Positions 35,230 through 44,574 of a stretch of DNA of 64,000 nt are shown piece by piece; position 1 is the first letter of the stretch, and every line of letters begins with the position of its first letter. This DNA is from CAVQGZ01 sp963714455. GTDB taxonomy: Bacteria > Actinomycetota > Actinomycetes > Jiangellales > Jiangellaceae. The notes beneath the pieces were generated by a model. It made no database searches and had not been told where the DNA came from. It worked only from the letters and a program-made list of their open reading frames with translations. The translations under genes and the position numbers were made by a program. The stretch is from the NCBI GenBank assembly GCA_963714455.1, contig CAVQON010000003.1:1-64000 (forward strand). The letters are read 5' to 3'.

Positions 35230-37941
35230 ATGCACGGCGACTTCAGCCGCGAGACCTTCGATCCTGCCGCCGGGTACCGCGCGGTGCTGCTCCAGCAGGG
35301 GCGGGTGCTGCTCGACGCCGACTGGAACGAGCAGACCGCCATCACGGCGCGCCACGACGAGGTGCGCACGCGCGACGTGGTCGGGCACGCCGGTGGGCCG
35401 GTGGACGCCGCCGCGTTCGCCGTCACCGACGCGACCGGCACGCCGGCGACCGATACGGCGTGGGCAGATCTGCACCTGAGCCCCGGTCGGTTCTACGTGC
35501 ACGGCGTGCTCGTGGAGGTTCCGGCCGTCTCACCCGGCCCCCCGGCCGGCCCGGCGCTCGGGCCCTCGCTGGCCGACCAGCCGTTCCTGCCGCAGACCGG
35601 CTCGCTGCCCGGCCTGGCCGAACCCAGCGCCGACGGCCGCTACGCGGTCGTGCTGGACGCCTCGACCCGCCACGTCACCGCCGACGAGGCGCCGCGGCTG
35701 CTCGAGTCGGCCCTGGGCGGTCCCGACACCACCACCCGGGCACAGACCACCTGGCAGGTGCGCCTGGAGCCGGCTGGTCCCACCGACGTGTGCGCCTCGC
35801 TGGCCGGTGCTGCGTGGCTGAGCCGCACGCCGCCGACCATGACGGCGTCGCTCGTCGAGCCCGACCCGACGAGTGACCCGTGCGCGATCAGCACCGCGGA
35901 GGGCTACCGGCGGCTGGAGAACCAGCTGTACCGCGTGCAGGTCGCCGACGTCGACGCCACCGGAGGGGCACAGGTCGTCTGGTCGCGGGAGAACGGCTCG
36001 GTCGTGGCCGGGCTGGTGCAGATCGTCGCGCTGAGCGGGCCGCAGCCGCGTCCCGACGCCGAGCTGCACCTGGACCGCGAGGGCCGCGACGCCGAGCTCT
36101 CGTTCGGCGAGGGGGACGTCGTCGAGGTCACGAGCCGCGACCGCGAGCTGCACGGCCTGCCCGCGCTGCTGGGAACGGCGGGCGCGCCGGACGGCCTCGT
36201 GCTGCCGGTCACCTGGCTCGGCTCGGCCGATGCCGACCCAGGCACTGCCGACGTCGCCAACCTCGGCCAGGCGCCCATCGTCCGCCGCTGGGACGGCGGG
36301 CCGACTGCCGCGAGCACCACAGAGCACGAGCTGGAGGACGGCATCCAGGTCGCCTTCGGCTCCGGCGGCGAGTTCCGGGTCGGCGACCACTGGCTGATCC
36401 CCGCCCGCACCGTACGGCTGGTCTACGGGGTGTCCGTGCTCGGCGGCACCATCGAGTGGCCGGCGGTCGGGGGAGTGCCGCAGCCGAAACCGCCGCAAGG
36501 CCCCGTCGTGCACTCCACGACACTGGCGGTGCTGCAACGGGCTGGTGGCGGGTCGGGCACCTGGTCGGTGGTGTCGGACTGTCGCCGCCTCACGCCGCCG
36601 CTGACCGAGATGGTGAGCATCGACCTGCTCGGTGGCGACGGCCAGGAGTCGCTTCCCGGCCAACCGCTGGACGAGCCGGTGCGGGTCGTCGTGCGCAACG
36701 GCGGGCTCGGCGTCGACGGCGCCCGGGTGCGCTTCGACGCGCCGGACGGCCACCTCGACCGGGTGGGCGCGCCGAGCACCGGCGACCCCGCCACCATCAC
36801 CGCCACGACGGACGCGAGCGGGCACGCGAGCGTGCGCTGGCTGCTCGGGACCACCGGGCCGGTCACCCAGGTGCTCACCGCGACCCGGCTGGACGACGCC
36901 GACGACCCCGTCGGTGCTCAGGTGCGCGTGACCGCTCGGCGCAGCCAGGCCGACCAGGTGGCCTGGCGCCCGGTCTGCGACGCCTTCGATGAGACTGCCA
37001 CGGTGCAGGACGCCCTGGCCCAGCTGGCCTCGACGGCCGACCTGCGGCTGCTCGGTGGTGACGGCCAGCAGGTGCTCAAGCCGGGCACGACGCTGGCCCA
37101 CCCCGTGCGGGTCGTGCTCGACAGCCCGTGCGGGCCGCTCAAGGGAGCGGCCGTCATCGCCACCGCGACGCCCGGCTCGCCGGTCGTGCCCGCCCAGGCG
37201 GGCGTCGACCCGCCCCCCACCCTGTCGAACACGCCGGCGACGCCGGTGGCCGAGGGGGTCACCGACGCCGACGGTGTCGCGTCCTTCTGGTGGCAGCCGG
37301 ACGTCGGTCAGCGCCCCAGCGACATCCTCACGATCGTCGCGAAGGACGCACCGGCGGCGCCGATCATCGTGACGGCCCACCGGGCGGCGGGCGGCGGAGG
37401 TGTGCGGACGGGCGGCGTGCACGTCACCCGGCTGACCTTCGGCACCCAGCAGCAGTTCGTCAACGACGACGACGTGAAGGTCGACCAGCTCGTCAGCGGC
37501 ATCATGGCGTTCCTGGACGCACCCGTGGTTCAGCCCTCGGTGCAGGGCAAGCCCGTCGTGCGAGTCACCCTCGACCTGCCGTGGCCGGTGGAGGGCGACG
37601 GCGGGGCGTGGAACGACGAACCTCTCGGCACGCGGCGGGTCGTGCTGGGCGGAACGGCCAACGCCGACGGTGCGCTCATCGTGTGGAACCCGACCCAGCG
37701 GTGCCACGACTGGCTGACGGGCCGCTTCCACGACCGACTGGATCGGCTGGCGGGCGCCCCGTCGGCACTGGCGCGGTTCGAGATCGACGGCTGGGCCGTC
37801 GTGTCGCAGCAGAACCGGCTGCAGCACCTCAACGGTCACGCGGTCACCGAGGTGGACGCCGCGGGGCGCACCCGGCTGGTTCTGCCGACCGACGACGAGG
37901 TGACCGGCGGGCAGTTCGTCCAGTGGTTCCGTCTGGGGTAG
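35230..37941 (+). CDS. DUF6519-domain CIS protein with Ig-like repeats
   Basis: A 903-residue protein. It begins FSRETFDPAAGYRAVLLQQG followed by RVLLDADWNEQTAI, the diagnostic opening of DUF6519 proteins found in phage-tail-like loci. A beta-rich body follows to about residue 450. Then come two Big_1-like immunoglobulin domains, each opening LLGGDGQ (about 475-570 and 613-720), and a C-terminal domain from VHVTRLTFGTQQQFVNDDDV onward. Ig-like repeats suggest an extended, externally exposed element such as a fibre or collar. The exact place in the particle is unknown. GGGGAGCTGAGC precedes ATG 35230. Confidence 0.75.
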   Translation: MHGDFSRETFDPAAGYRAVLLQQGRVLLDADWNEQTAITARHDEVRTRDVVGHAGGPVDAAAFAVTDATGTPATDTAWADLHLSPGRFYVHGVLVEVPAVSPGPPAGPALGPSLADQPFLPQTGSLPGLAEPSADGRYAVVLDASTRHVTADEAPRLLESALGGPDTTTRAQTTWQVRLEPAGPTDVCASLAGAAWLSRTPPTMTASLVEPDPTSDPCAISTAEGYRRLENQLYRVQVADVDATGGAQVVWSRENGSVVAGLVQIVALSGPQPRPDAELHLDREGRDAELSFGEGDVVEVTSRDRELHGLPALLGTAGAPDGLVLPVTWLGSADADPGTADVANLGQAPIVRRWDGGPTAASTTEHELEDGIQVAFGSGGEFRVGDHWLIPARTVRLVYGVSVLGGTIEWPAVGGVPQPKPPQGPVVHSTTLAVLQRAGGGSGTWSVVSDCRRLTPPLTEMVSIDLLGGDGQESLPGQPLDEPVRVVVRNGGLGVDGARVRFDAPDGHLDRVGAPSTGDPATITATTDASGHASVRWLLGTTGPVTQVLTATRLDDADDPVGAQVRVTARRSQADQVAWRPVCDAFDETATVQDALAQLASTADLRLLGGDGQQVLKPGTTLAHPVRVVLDSPCGPLKGAAVIATATPGSPVVPAQAGVDPPPTLSNTPATPVAEGVTDADGVASFWWQPDVGQRPSDILTIVAKDAPAAPIIVTAHRAAGGGGVRTGGVHVTRLTFGTQQQFVNDDDVKVDQLVSGIMAFLDAPVVQPSVQGKPVVRVTLDLPWPVEGDGGAWNDEPLGTRRVVLGGTANADGALIVWNPTQRCHDWLTGRFHDRLDRLAGAPSALARFEIDGWAVVSQQNRLQHLNGHAVTEVDAAGRTRLVLPTDDEVTGGQFVQWFRLG

Positions 37942-37984
37942 GGCCCACGATCGACGTGACGACCACAGGTGGAGGTGAGGCCGG

Positions 37985-40900
37985 GTGAGTGAACGGGCGT
38001 CACGGACGACGCAGCGCCGCTCGGAGCGGTCCACCGAGCGTTCCGAGGTGCCTGCGGCTGCTCACCGACCCCGCGTGCGAACGAGCAGCCGGGTCAGCGG
38101 CGGGCACGACGCCGGCCAGGTGCCGGTCGGGGCTGCGACGCCGACGCGCCTGTGGCGTGGGGGCGGCCCGCGGCGCCCGCCCGCAGCCGACACGTACGAG
38201 CACGAGGCGCGCGCGCTCGGTCCCCGGCTGAGCACCAGAGCCAGACCGGCCGCCGCGGCGAGCGGGCCGCAGCCGCTGCGGGCGCGTCCGGCGCCGCGTC
38301 CCGATCCCGCCCTGGGCGCCGGACGCTCGCTGAGCAGCGGCGAGCGAGCCCGGTTCGAGCCGGCCCTCGGTGTCGACCTGTCACCGGTGCGGGTCCATGA
38401 CGGGTTCGCGGCCAAGCGGGCGGCGGCAGCACGTCAGGCCCACGCGTTCACGTTCGGCAACCACGTCGTGCTCGGACCAGCGGCTCAGGACGGCGGTTCC
38501 GGTCCACGCGCGGCCGTGCTCGCCCACGAGCTCGTCCACGTCCGTCAGCAAGCCGTGCCGAGCGGCCCGATCGGTGCCTCGCGAGCGCGTGGACCACCCG
38601 GGCAGGGCGGATTCGGACCATCGGCACGCGCCCCACCAAGCCGTGCTGCCCACGTGCAGTGCTGGGACGCTTCAGACCTGGTGCCGGGCTTCGTGTCCGA
38701 CGCCGCCGGGGCGGTGGCCGACGCCGGCTCGGCGGCCGCTGACGTGGTCGTCGACGCAGGAGAGGCGGCCTTCGACTGGGTGCTGGACGGCGTCAAGGAC
38801 GCCGCCCGAGCGCTGCCGGGCTACGACTTCGTCAGTCAGATCATCGGCCGTGACCCCATCACGCAGGAGCGGGTGACGGTCGAACGCACCACGCTCGTCG
38901 ACGCTCTGCTCACCTACGGCCCCTTCGGACCAGCCGTCGCTGCAGCTCTCGACGCGGCCGACGTCATCGGCGACGTCTTCACCGCACTCTCCGACGGGCT
39001 CGTGGCCAACCGCCTGACCCTCGATCGCATCCTCGGCGACATCGACTCGGCGTTCAGCGAGTTCACCCTCAGCAACGGCGTCGACGCGAACCTGGCGATC
39101 GTCCGCCGTTACGTCGACGCGTTCTTGGCCGACGTCGTCCGCTTCGTCACCCAGATCGCCGAGCGGGTCATCGAGATCGTCCGCTCCGTCGTGGCCACGC
39201 TGGCCGAGCCACTGCTGCAGACCGAGGCCATCAGGCCCGTGTGGCAGCTCGTCACCCAGGTGCTGCACTACGACCCGCTGCGCGGCGTCGAGGTGCAGAC
39301 CCCCACCGTGGAGATCCTCGCCAACTTCTTGCGGCTCATCGGCAAGCAGGACGCGCTCGAGCAGATGCAGGAGCGCGGCACCCTGCAGGCCACGGCCGAC
39401 TGGCTCGACGCCCAGGTCGCGACCTTCACCGGTCTGCTTGTGCAGCTCACCACTCTGTTCGCCAACGCCTGGGCCGCGATCTCACCGGCGAACCTGCCGC
39501 ACCTGCTCGACAACCTCGCCTCCCTGGCCCAGGACGTGTTCTCCCTCGTCCAGGGGGTTGCCGCCTTCGCGGTCACGGTCGTCGCGAAGGTGCTCGAGCT
39601 GGTGAAGACCTCGCTGCTGGCGTGGCTGGCCGGCTACGCGAACCAGGTGCCCGGCTTCCACATGATCACCGTGATCATCGGGCGCAACCCGTTCACGGGC
39701 GAGGTCGTGCCGCGGACGGCGGAGAACATCATCCGCGGCTTCATCTCGCTGCTGCCCGGCGGGGAGGCGATGTACGCGAGCCTGGCGGAGTCCGGTGTGA
39801 TCGCCGCTGCGGCCGAGCGCATCGAGAGCGCCATGACCACCCTCGGCATCACCAGCGAGCTGGTGATCGCGACCTTCCTCGGCGTGTGGGACCTGGTCAC
39901 GCTGGAGAACCTGCTCGACCCGCTGGGCACCTTCCGGACGGTCGTCGACCTGTTCGGCGACCCGATCCGGCGCATCGTCGCGTTCGTCGCGGTGGTGATC
40001 GAGGTCGTCATCACGCTCGTGCTGCGGCTGATGAACTTCCCCGTCGAGCTCATCGGCAGCATCATCACCAACACGGTCGCGGCAATCACCGACATCCAGC
40101 GCGACCCCGTCGGCTTCTTGCTCAACATGATCGAGGCCATCAAGGCCGGCTTCGTCGGGTTCTTCTCCAACATCGCCACCCACCTGCTGCAGGGCCTCGT
40201 CGACTGGCTCTTCCGCGGACTCGGCCAGCTCGGCATCACGATCCCCAGCGAGTGGTCGCTCGCCGCCGCGCTCGACCTGGTTCTGCAGGTGCTGGGTCTG
40301 AGCATGGACTTCTTGTGGCGCAAGCTCGGTGAGCACATCGGCGAGGAGCGGGTGGCGCTCATCCGGGAGAACCTCGACCGCCTCGCCGGCGCGTGGGCCT
40401 TCATCTCCGACGTCCAGCAGCGCGGGCTGGCCGCGATCTGGGACTACGTGTCCGACCAGCTCTCCAGCCTGTGGCAGACGGTTCTGTCGATGGCCACCGA
40501 GTGGATCATGACGCGGGTCATCGCCTCGGCCACCACCAAGCTGCTCTCGATGCTCGACCCGACCGGTGTGATGGCCGTCATCAACAGCGCCATCGCGTTC
40601 TTCAACGCCGTCCAGTCGGCCATCGAGTACCTGCGCGACATGCTCGAGATCGTCAACATGTACGTGTCCACCCTGGCTGCCGTCGCGGCGGGCAACATCG
40701 AGCCCGGAGCCCGGATGATCGAGCAGGGCCTCGCCGCAGTCATCCCCATCGCGATCGGGTTCCTCGCCAACCAGGTGGGCCTCGGGAACATGCCGGAGCG
40801 GATCGTGGAGATCATCCAGCGCCTGCGCGAGATGGTGGAGCGGGCTGTCGACTGGCTCATCACCCAGGCCCTGCGGCTCGGTCAGGCGGCACTCGACGCC

Positions 40901-41836
40901 CTGGGCATGGGCGGCGACCAGCGGCCGGACGACGCCCAGCCCCCACCTGTCGCGGGGACGGGGCCCAAGCACCAGGCCCAGGCCATGGCGCGCGCGCGGC
41001 TCACCGGCCAGGAGAACCCGGACGAGATCGAGGCCGTCCTCGCCGCGATCAAGACCGAGCTGACGCCGGCCGGACTGCACGACCTTGCGCTGCGCGGACC
41101 GGACGCGCACGGCGGCTACGAGGTCGTCGCGTCGGCCAGCGACTACGAGCGGCTTGCCGCGCTCGTCCCGCGACTGTCCGGTCCGCGGGCGGTACGGATG
41201 CGCGCCACCCTGCACACACGGGCCGGCGAGGAGCCGCTGGCGGGAGCGACGAGCCTGCTCACCGCTCGTGAGGCGGTGCGGGACGAGACAGGCGGAGTGG
41301 CCACCGACGAGAACGGCGCACCCGTGATGGAGACGGTCGGCCACGGGCTGGCGCCGGTCGTGCAACACACCGCCCGAGTTCGAGGGTCACGACCACTCGA
41401 CCCGAAGCTCCGGTCCGGCGGAGCCATCCTGCCCCCCGAGCCCGGGGCGAGCCGGCTGGAGGTGCTCACCTACAACACCAGCGACGACCCCCAGGTGAGC
41501 AACAACGCCACCCACGCCGAGCGGCAGCTGCTGGACTTCCTGGAGCGGGACAGGCCGGTCGCCCGACGCGTCGAGCGAATCGAGGCGCAGATCAACTGGA
41601 GCCCCTGCACGCTGTGCACACCCACCCTGTCGCGCATCGCCGACGCCACACCCAACGCGACGACGCGGGTCATCCACTGGCAGACGCTCTACGCGCACCC
41701 AGACCGTGGAACCACGGATGCGTCACTCGGCTCGATCAGCGGATGGGTGGTCGACCCGGCCACGACAGGCGGGGACCCCCCGGAAGGCGTCGACCTCGAA
41801 GCCTTGACGTGGCCGGAGCTTCCAGCAGAGGTGTAG
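37985..41836 (+). CDS. DUF4157-domain CIS protein with long helical body and C-terminal deaminase-like domain
   Basis: A 1283-residue protein from GTG 37985, with GGAGGTGAG upstream. The N-terminus is Arg-rich and disordered. A DUF4157 domain spans about residues 95-200, with HELVH at 181-185 (HExxH). Residues 230-980 are mostly amphipathic and hydrophobic helices (AFVAVVIEVVITLVLRLMNF, ELIGSIITNTVAAITDIQRD), like a tape-measure or membrane-active body. After a proline-rich linker the last 300 residues carry ATHAERQLLDFLERD (His1177, Glu1179) and SPCTLCTPTL (Cys1208, Cys1211). This is the HxE...PCxxC zinc/catalytic signature of the cytidine-deaminase superfamily, common in polymorphic toxins. 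DUF4157 often marks eCIS cargo, so a delivered base-deaminating toxin is the best hypothesis. No clear immunity gene follows. Confidence 0.8.
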   Translation: MSERASRTTQRRSERSTERSEVPAAAHRPRVRTSSRVSGGHDAGQVPVGAATPTRLWRGGGPRRPPAADTYEHEARALGPRLSTRARPAAAASGPQPLRARPAPRPDPALGAGRSLSSGERARFEPALGVDLSPVRVHDGFAAKRAAAARQAHAFTFGNHVVLGPAAQDGGSGPRAAVLAHELVHVRQQAVPSGPIGASRARGPPGQGGFGPSARAPPSRAAHVQCWDASDLVPGFVSDAAGAVADAGSAAADVVVDAGEAAFDWVLDGVKDAARALPGYDFVSQIIGRDPITQERVTVERTTLVDALLTYGPFGPAVAAALDAADVIGDVFTALSDGLVANRLTLDRILGDIDSAFSEFTLSNGVDANLAIVRRYVDAFLADVVRFVTQIAERVIEIVRSVVATLAEPLLQTEAIRPVWQLVTQVLHYDPLRGVEVQTPTVEILANFLRLIGKQDALEQMQERGTLQATADWLDAQVATFTGLLVQLTTLFANAWAAISPANLPHLLDNLASLAQDVFSLVQGVAAFAVTVVAKVLELVKTSLLAWLAGYANQVPGFHMITVIIGRNPFTGEVVPRTAENIIRGFISLLPGGEAMYASLAESGVIAAAAERIESAMTTLGITSELVIATFLGVWDLVTLENLLDPLGTFRTVVDLFGDPIRRIVAFVAVVIEVVITLVLRLMNFPVELIGSIITNTVAAITDIQRDPVGFLLNMIEAIKAGFVGFFSNIATHLLQGLVDWLFRGLGQLGITIPSEWSLAAALDLVLQVLGLSMDFLWRKLGEHIGEERVALIRENLDRLAGAWAFISDVQQRGLAAIWDYVSDQLSSLWQTVLSMATEWIMTRVIASATTKLLSMLDPTGVMAVINSAIAFFNAVQSAIEYLRDMLEIVNMYVSTLAAVAAGNIEPGARMIEQGLAAVIPIAIGFLANQVGLGNMPERIVEIIQRLREMVERAVDWLITQALRLGQAALDALGMGGDQRPDDAQPPPVAGTGPKHQAQAMARARLTGQENPDEIEAVLAAIKTELTPAGLHDLALRGPDAHGGYEVVASASDYERLAALVPRLSGPRAVRMRATLHTRAGEEPLAGATSLLTAREAVRDETGGVATDENGAPVMETVGHGLAPVVQHTARVRGSRPLDPKLRSGGAILPPEPGASRLEVLTYNTSDDPQVSNNATHAERQLLDFLERDRPVARRVERIEAQINWSPCTLCTPTLSRIADATPNATTRVIHWQTLYAHPDRGTTDASLGSISGWVVDPATTGGDPPEGVDLEALTWPELPAEV

Positions 41837-41933
41837 CCCATGTCCGTGACCACGACGAACCATGCGGATGGCCCCCGGCAACGAATTGCTCGAAGAGGTG
41901 CGGTGGGTGGAGGTTGTCCGCTACACCTGATGA

Positions 41934-42515
41934 ATGAAGCAGCCGATCCGACCCCCCGTCCTCGTCGTGCTGGCGTCCGTCGCACTCGTGGCGTCGGCCT
42001 GTGGTTCGTCGGATGCGGACACCGACGATGCCGAGGCACCCGCCGCGACCTCCCCGATCAGCGAGCCGAGCGCTCAACCCACCGACGATCCGGCCGCCAC
42101 GGAAGAGACCACGGCGGCCGCGCCGAGCGGCGAAGTCGGGGCGGCGGTGGTCACGGTGGGCGGCGTCGAGTACCCGAACTTCGCCGGGAGCTGCTCGGTC
42201 AGCCGGGGCTTGGACCCTGACACCTATCTGCCGGTTCCGGTGGGTGATCTGTCCGAGCCGGGACTGAACGTGGTTGTCGGCATCGACAACGTCGCCTCAG
42301 GCCCGGACGTCGAGGCGAACTTCGTCATGGTTGGCTCGGAGGCGTTCAGGATGATGGGCGTCGGCGGTGACGGAACGATCGACAGCATCGCCTACGTCAG
42401 TGGCCCACCGCCGGAGTCGGAGTCCGTCGAGGTCGCGCAGGTGGCCTTTGCCGGCACGACGGACGACGGGGTCGCCGTTGTGGCCGAGGTCTTCTGCGAG
42501 ATCGGACTCGGCTAG
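41934..42515 (+). CDS. Putative lipoprotein, function unknown
   Basis: A 193-residue protein with a lipoprotein signal (MKQPIRPPVLVVLASVALVA then SAC, Cys near residue 23) and a Thr/Pro/Ala/Glu-rich linker to about residue 70. A small beta domain with two further cysteines (GSCSVS and VFCEIG) could form a disulfide outside the membrane. It begins 97 bases after the deaminase-like gene, without a strong ribosome site. An immunity role for the preceding toxin is conceivable only by position. Lipoproteins are not the usual partners of deaminase toxins. Confidence 0.75.
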   Translation: MKQPIRPPVLVVLASVALVASACGSSDADTDDAEAPAATSPISEPSAQPTDDPAATEETTAAAPSGEVGAAVVTVGGVEYPNFAGSCSVSRGLDPDTYLPVPVGDLSEPGLNVVVGIDNVASGPDVEANFVMVGSEAFRMMGVGGDGTIDSIAYVSGPPPESESVEVAQVAFAGTTDDGVAVVAEVFCEIGLG

Positions 42516-42600
42516 ACGCCGCTACGCTTGGCCGCGATCGGACGTTCCGGCGACGTCGATCGGCGACGTCGCCGGTCGAGCGCGTCGATGGGAGCACGAG

Positions 42601-42954
42601 TTGAGCAACGTCGAACCTCCGCCCCCGCCCGAGCAGCCGCCGTACCCACCGCCTGCGACCTACGGCGCAGGTGCCTTCGGTCAGGCCCAGCAGGTTCCGA
42701 CGTTCCCTGACGGCAAGCCCATGGTTGACGCCTTCGGGCGTCCGGCGAGTCCCAAGAGCCGACTCGCTGCGGCCCTGCTGGCGTTCTTCTTGGGGGCCCT
42801 CGGGATCCACCGGTTCTATGTCGGGAAGATCGGCACGGGAGTGCTGATGATCGTGACGCTCGGTGGGCTCGGCATCTGGGTGATCGTCGACATCATCGTC
42901 ATCCTCGTGGGCAGCTTCAGGGACAAGCAGAACCGGGTGCTCTCGAACTGGTAG
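42601..42954 (+). CDS. TM2-domain membrane protein
   Basis: A protein of about 117 residues. The cytoplasmic N-terminus is proline-rich (VEPPPPPEQPPYPPPATYG). It is followed by the TM2 domain: KSRLAAALLAFFLGALGIHR, FYVGKIGTGVLMIVTLG, then GLGIWVIVDIIVILVGSFRD. The two-helix hairpin with GIHRFYVGK is diagnostic. I take the TTG at 42601 as start, since GGGAG lies 7 bases upstream and the upstream frame lacks ATG/GTG in a suitable place. The function of TM2 proteins is generally unclear. Confidence 0.88.
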   Translation: MSNVEPPPPPEQPPYPPPATYGAGAFGQAQQVPTFPDGKPMVDAFGRPASPKSRLAAALLAFFLGALGIHRFYVGKIGTGVLMIVTLGGLGIWVIVDIIVILVGSFRDKQNRVLSNW

Positions 42955-42961
42955 GCGCTGC

Positions 42962-43726
42962 CTAGAGCGCTCGAAGCTGGTGAGCCGCGGTGAACAGGTG
43001 CCGGCGAAGCCCCAGAGCGACAAGAGTGGTGGTGACAGCGACGGACCCGAGAATGAGGTACATCACCACCAGCTGCACCTGCACGGCCTGTACCGGGCTG
43101 ACGCCGGCCAGCAGCAACCCGACCATCGCGCCGGGCAGAAAGACGATGCCGACAGCCTTCGTCGTCTCGATCTGCGGGACCAGCGCCGTGCGCAGGGCCT
43201 CGCGCAGGTAGGGCGAGGCGGCCTGCGCCGACGGCTGACCGAGGGCCAGCCGCGCCTCGACCTCCAGCCTCTTGTCGGTGAGCTCCGCCAGCACCCGGCG
43301 TGACAGCAGCACCGTCGCCGACATCGAGTTGCCGATCATCAGCCCGGCCAACGGCACGATGGTCGTCGCGTTCACCGGAAACACCTGCGCCCCGAACAGC
43401 ACGCCCAGCGTGACCAGCGCGGCGGCCGCGAACGCACCCGCTGCCAGCCAGCCGAGCCGCGGGACGCTGACGACGCGGCGGTGCACCGTCCACCCGGCGA
43501 AGGCGATCATCACCAGCACCCACAACCACGACAGGGCAAGTGGTCGTCCCGGCGCGAGGATCGCGGTCAGCACCAGTCCGAGCAGCGCGAGCTGCACCAG
43601 TGCTCGCAGCGACGCCCCGACCAACGACCGGCCGAGCCCGAGCCCGGTCCACCCGGCCAGAGCGATCGCCAGAGCCACGAGCAGCGCGGACGCGGCGACA
43701 CCGAACAGCTGTAGCGGGGCTTCCAT
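42962..43726 (-). CDS. fetB: ABC transporter permease, FetB/UPF0014 family
   Basis: A 254-residue protein with about seven membrane helices and the family motifs RALVQLALLGLVLTAIL, VPLAGLMIGNSMSATVLLSR and IETTKAVGIVFLPGAMVGLL. FetAB-type systems export iron and protect against metal or oxidative stress; the substrate here is inferred from the family. It is immediately downstream of and adjacent to the ATPase gene, a classic two-gene transporter, and convergent with the TM2 gene. Confidence 0.88.
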   Translation of the reverse strand: MEAPLQLFGVAASALLVALAIALAGWTGLGLGRSLVGASLRALVQLALLGLVLTAILAPGRPLALSWLWVLVMIAFAGWTVHRRVVSVPRLGWLAAGAFAAAALVTLGVLFGAQVFPVNATTIVPLAGLMIGNSMSATVLLSRRVLAELTDKRLEVEARLALGQPSAQAASPYLREALRTALVPQIETTKAVGIVFLPGAMVGLLLAGVSPVQAVQVQLVVMYLILGSVAVTTTLVALGLRRHLFTAAHQLRAL

Positions 43727-44482
43727 CTACGTTCCCTCTGCTGGTCTCGGGTGAGCGCGCAGGTCGTGGGGGGCGTCGCCGCTCCAGGGCGACGTGAGCA
43801 ACGCCGCCACCCCACCTGCGACTTCCCGCAACGTCTCGACTGACCCGGCTGCCGCCACCTGCCCGTCGGCCAGCACCACTCCGTGGTCGGCTATCCGGTC
43901 GAGCTGGGCAAGATCGTGCGTCACCCACAGCAGCGGTACCCCCGACTCGGCCGCTGCGCAGGCCAGCCGCTCCAGCTCACGGGTGGACGGCTCGTCCAAC
44001 GACGCGGTCGGCTCGTCGGCCACCAGGGCCTCGGGCTGCATGAGCAGCGCGCGCGCCAGGCAGACCCGTTGCGCCTCGCCACCGGACAGGGTCGCAGCGC
44101 TCTGGTCGAGGTGGCCGGTGCCCAGCCCGACACGGGAGAGCACCTCGGCGTGGGCGGTCTCGTCCCCGACCCCGGTTGCGGCGAGGTTGTCGCGAACGGT
44201 CCCGGCGAACAGGGTCGGTCGCTGGAACACCATGCCGACGCGTCGGCGCAGGTCGAGCACGTCCCACTCCCGGACGTCCACGCCGCGAAACGTCACGGCT
44301 CCCGACGAGGCATCGATGAGCCGGTTGCACAGACGGGTCAGGGTCGACTTGCCCGACCCGGACGGGCCGACGACGACCGTGACGCCGCGGTCGGGGATGG
44401 CGAGGTCGAGGCGGCGCAGCACGGGAGTGCCGTCGAACGAGACGTCGACGTCGTGAAAGCCGAACAACGTGTCACCGTCCAC
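43727..44482 (-). CDS. fetA: ABC transporter ATP-binding protein, FetA-like
   Basis: A 251-residue nucleotide-binding domain with Walker A VVGPSGSGKSTLTRL, Q-loop MVFQRPTLFAG, signature LSGGEAQRV, Walker B ALVADEPTASLD and H-loop WVTHD. It ends one base before the permease gene starts. It should power the FetB-like permease as a homodimer. Standard length, with no oddities. Confidence 0.9.
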   Translation of the reverse strand: MDGDTLFGFHDVDVSFDGTPVLRRLDLAIPDRGVTVVVGPSGSGKSTLTRLCNRLIDASSGAVTFRGVDVREWDVLDLRRRVGMVFQRPTLFAGTVRDNLAATGVGDETAHAEVLSRVGLGTGHLDQSAATLSGGEAQRVCLARALLMQPEALVADEPTASLDEPSTRELERLACAAAESGVPLLWVTHDLAQLDRIADHGVVLADGQVAAAGSVETLREVAGGVAALLTSPWSGDAPHDLRAHPRPAEGT

Positions 44483-44574
44483 GGACCCATCGTGGCAGGC
44501 GGAGAGGCTTTGTCGCCCCCGCGACTACGCGTGGGCCTTGCCGTTGATGCCCGCGGCACCGGCTGCCGGCGGAG

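Noticed and set aside
38525..38539. HELVH of the DUF4157 domain as proof of an active protease toxin
   Set aside because: DUF4157 domains often keep HExxH, but its activity is not established. The motif marks the family; the C-terminal deaminase signature is the stronger toxin evidence.
41934..42515. Lipoprotein gene as the immunity gene for the deaminase-like domain
   Set aside because: Position only. It has a lipobox and would sit outside the membrane, whereas a deaminase immunity protein should be cytoplasmic. No supporting motif.
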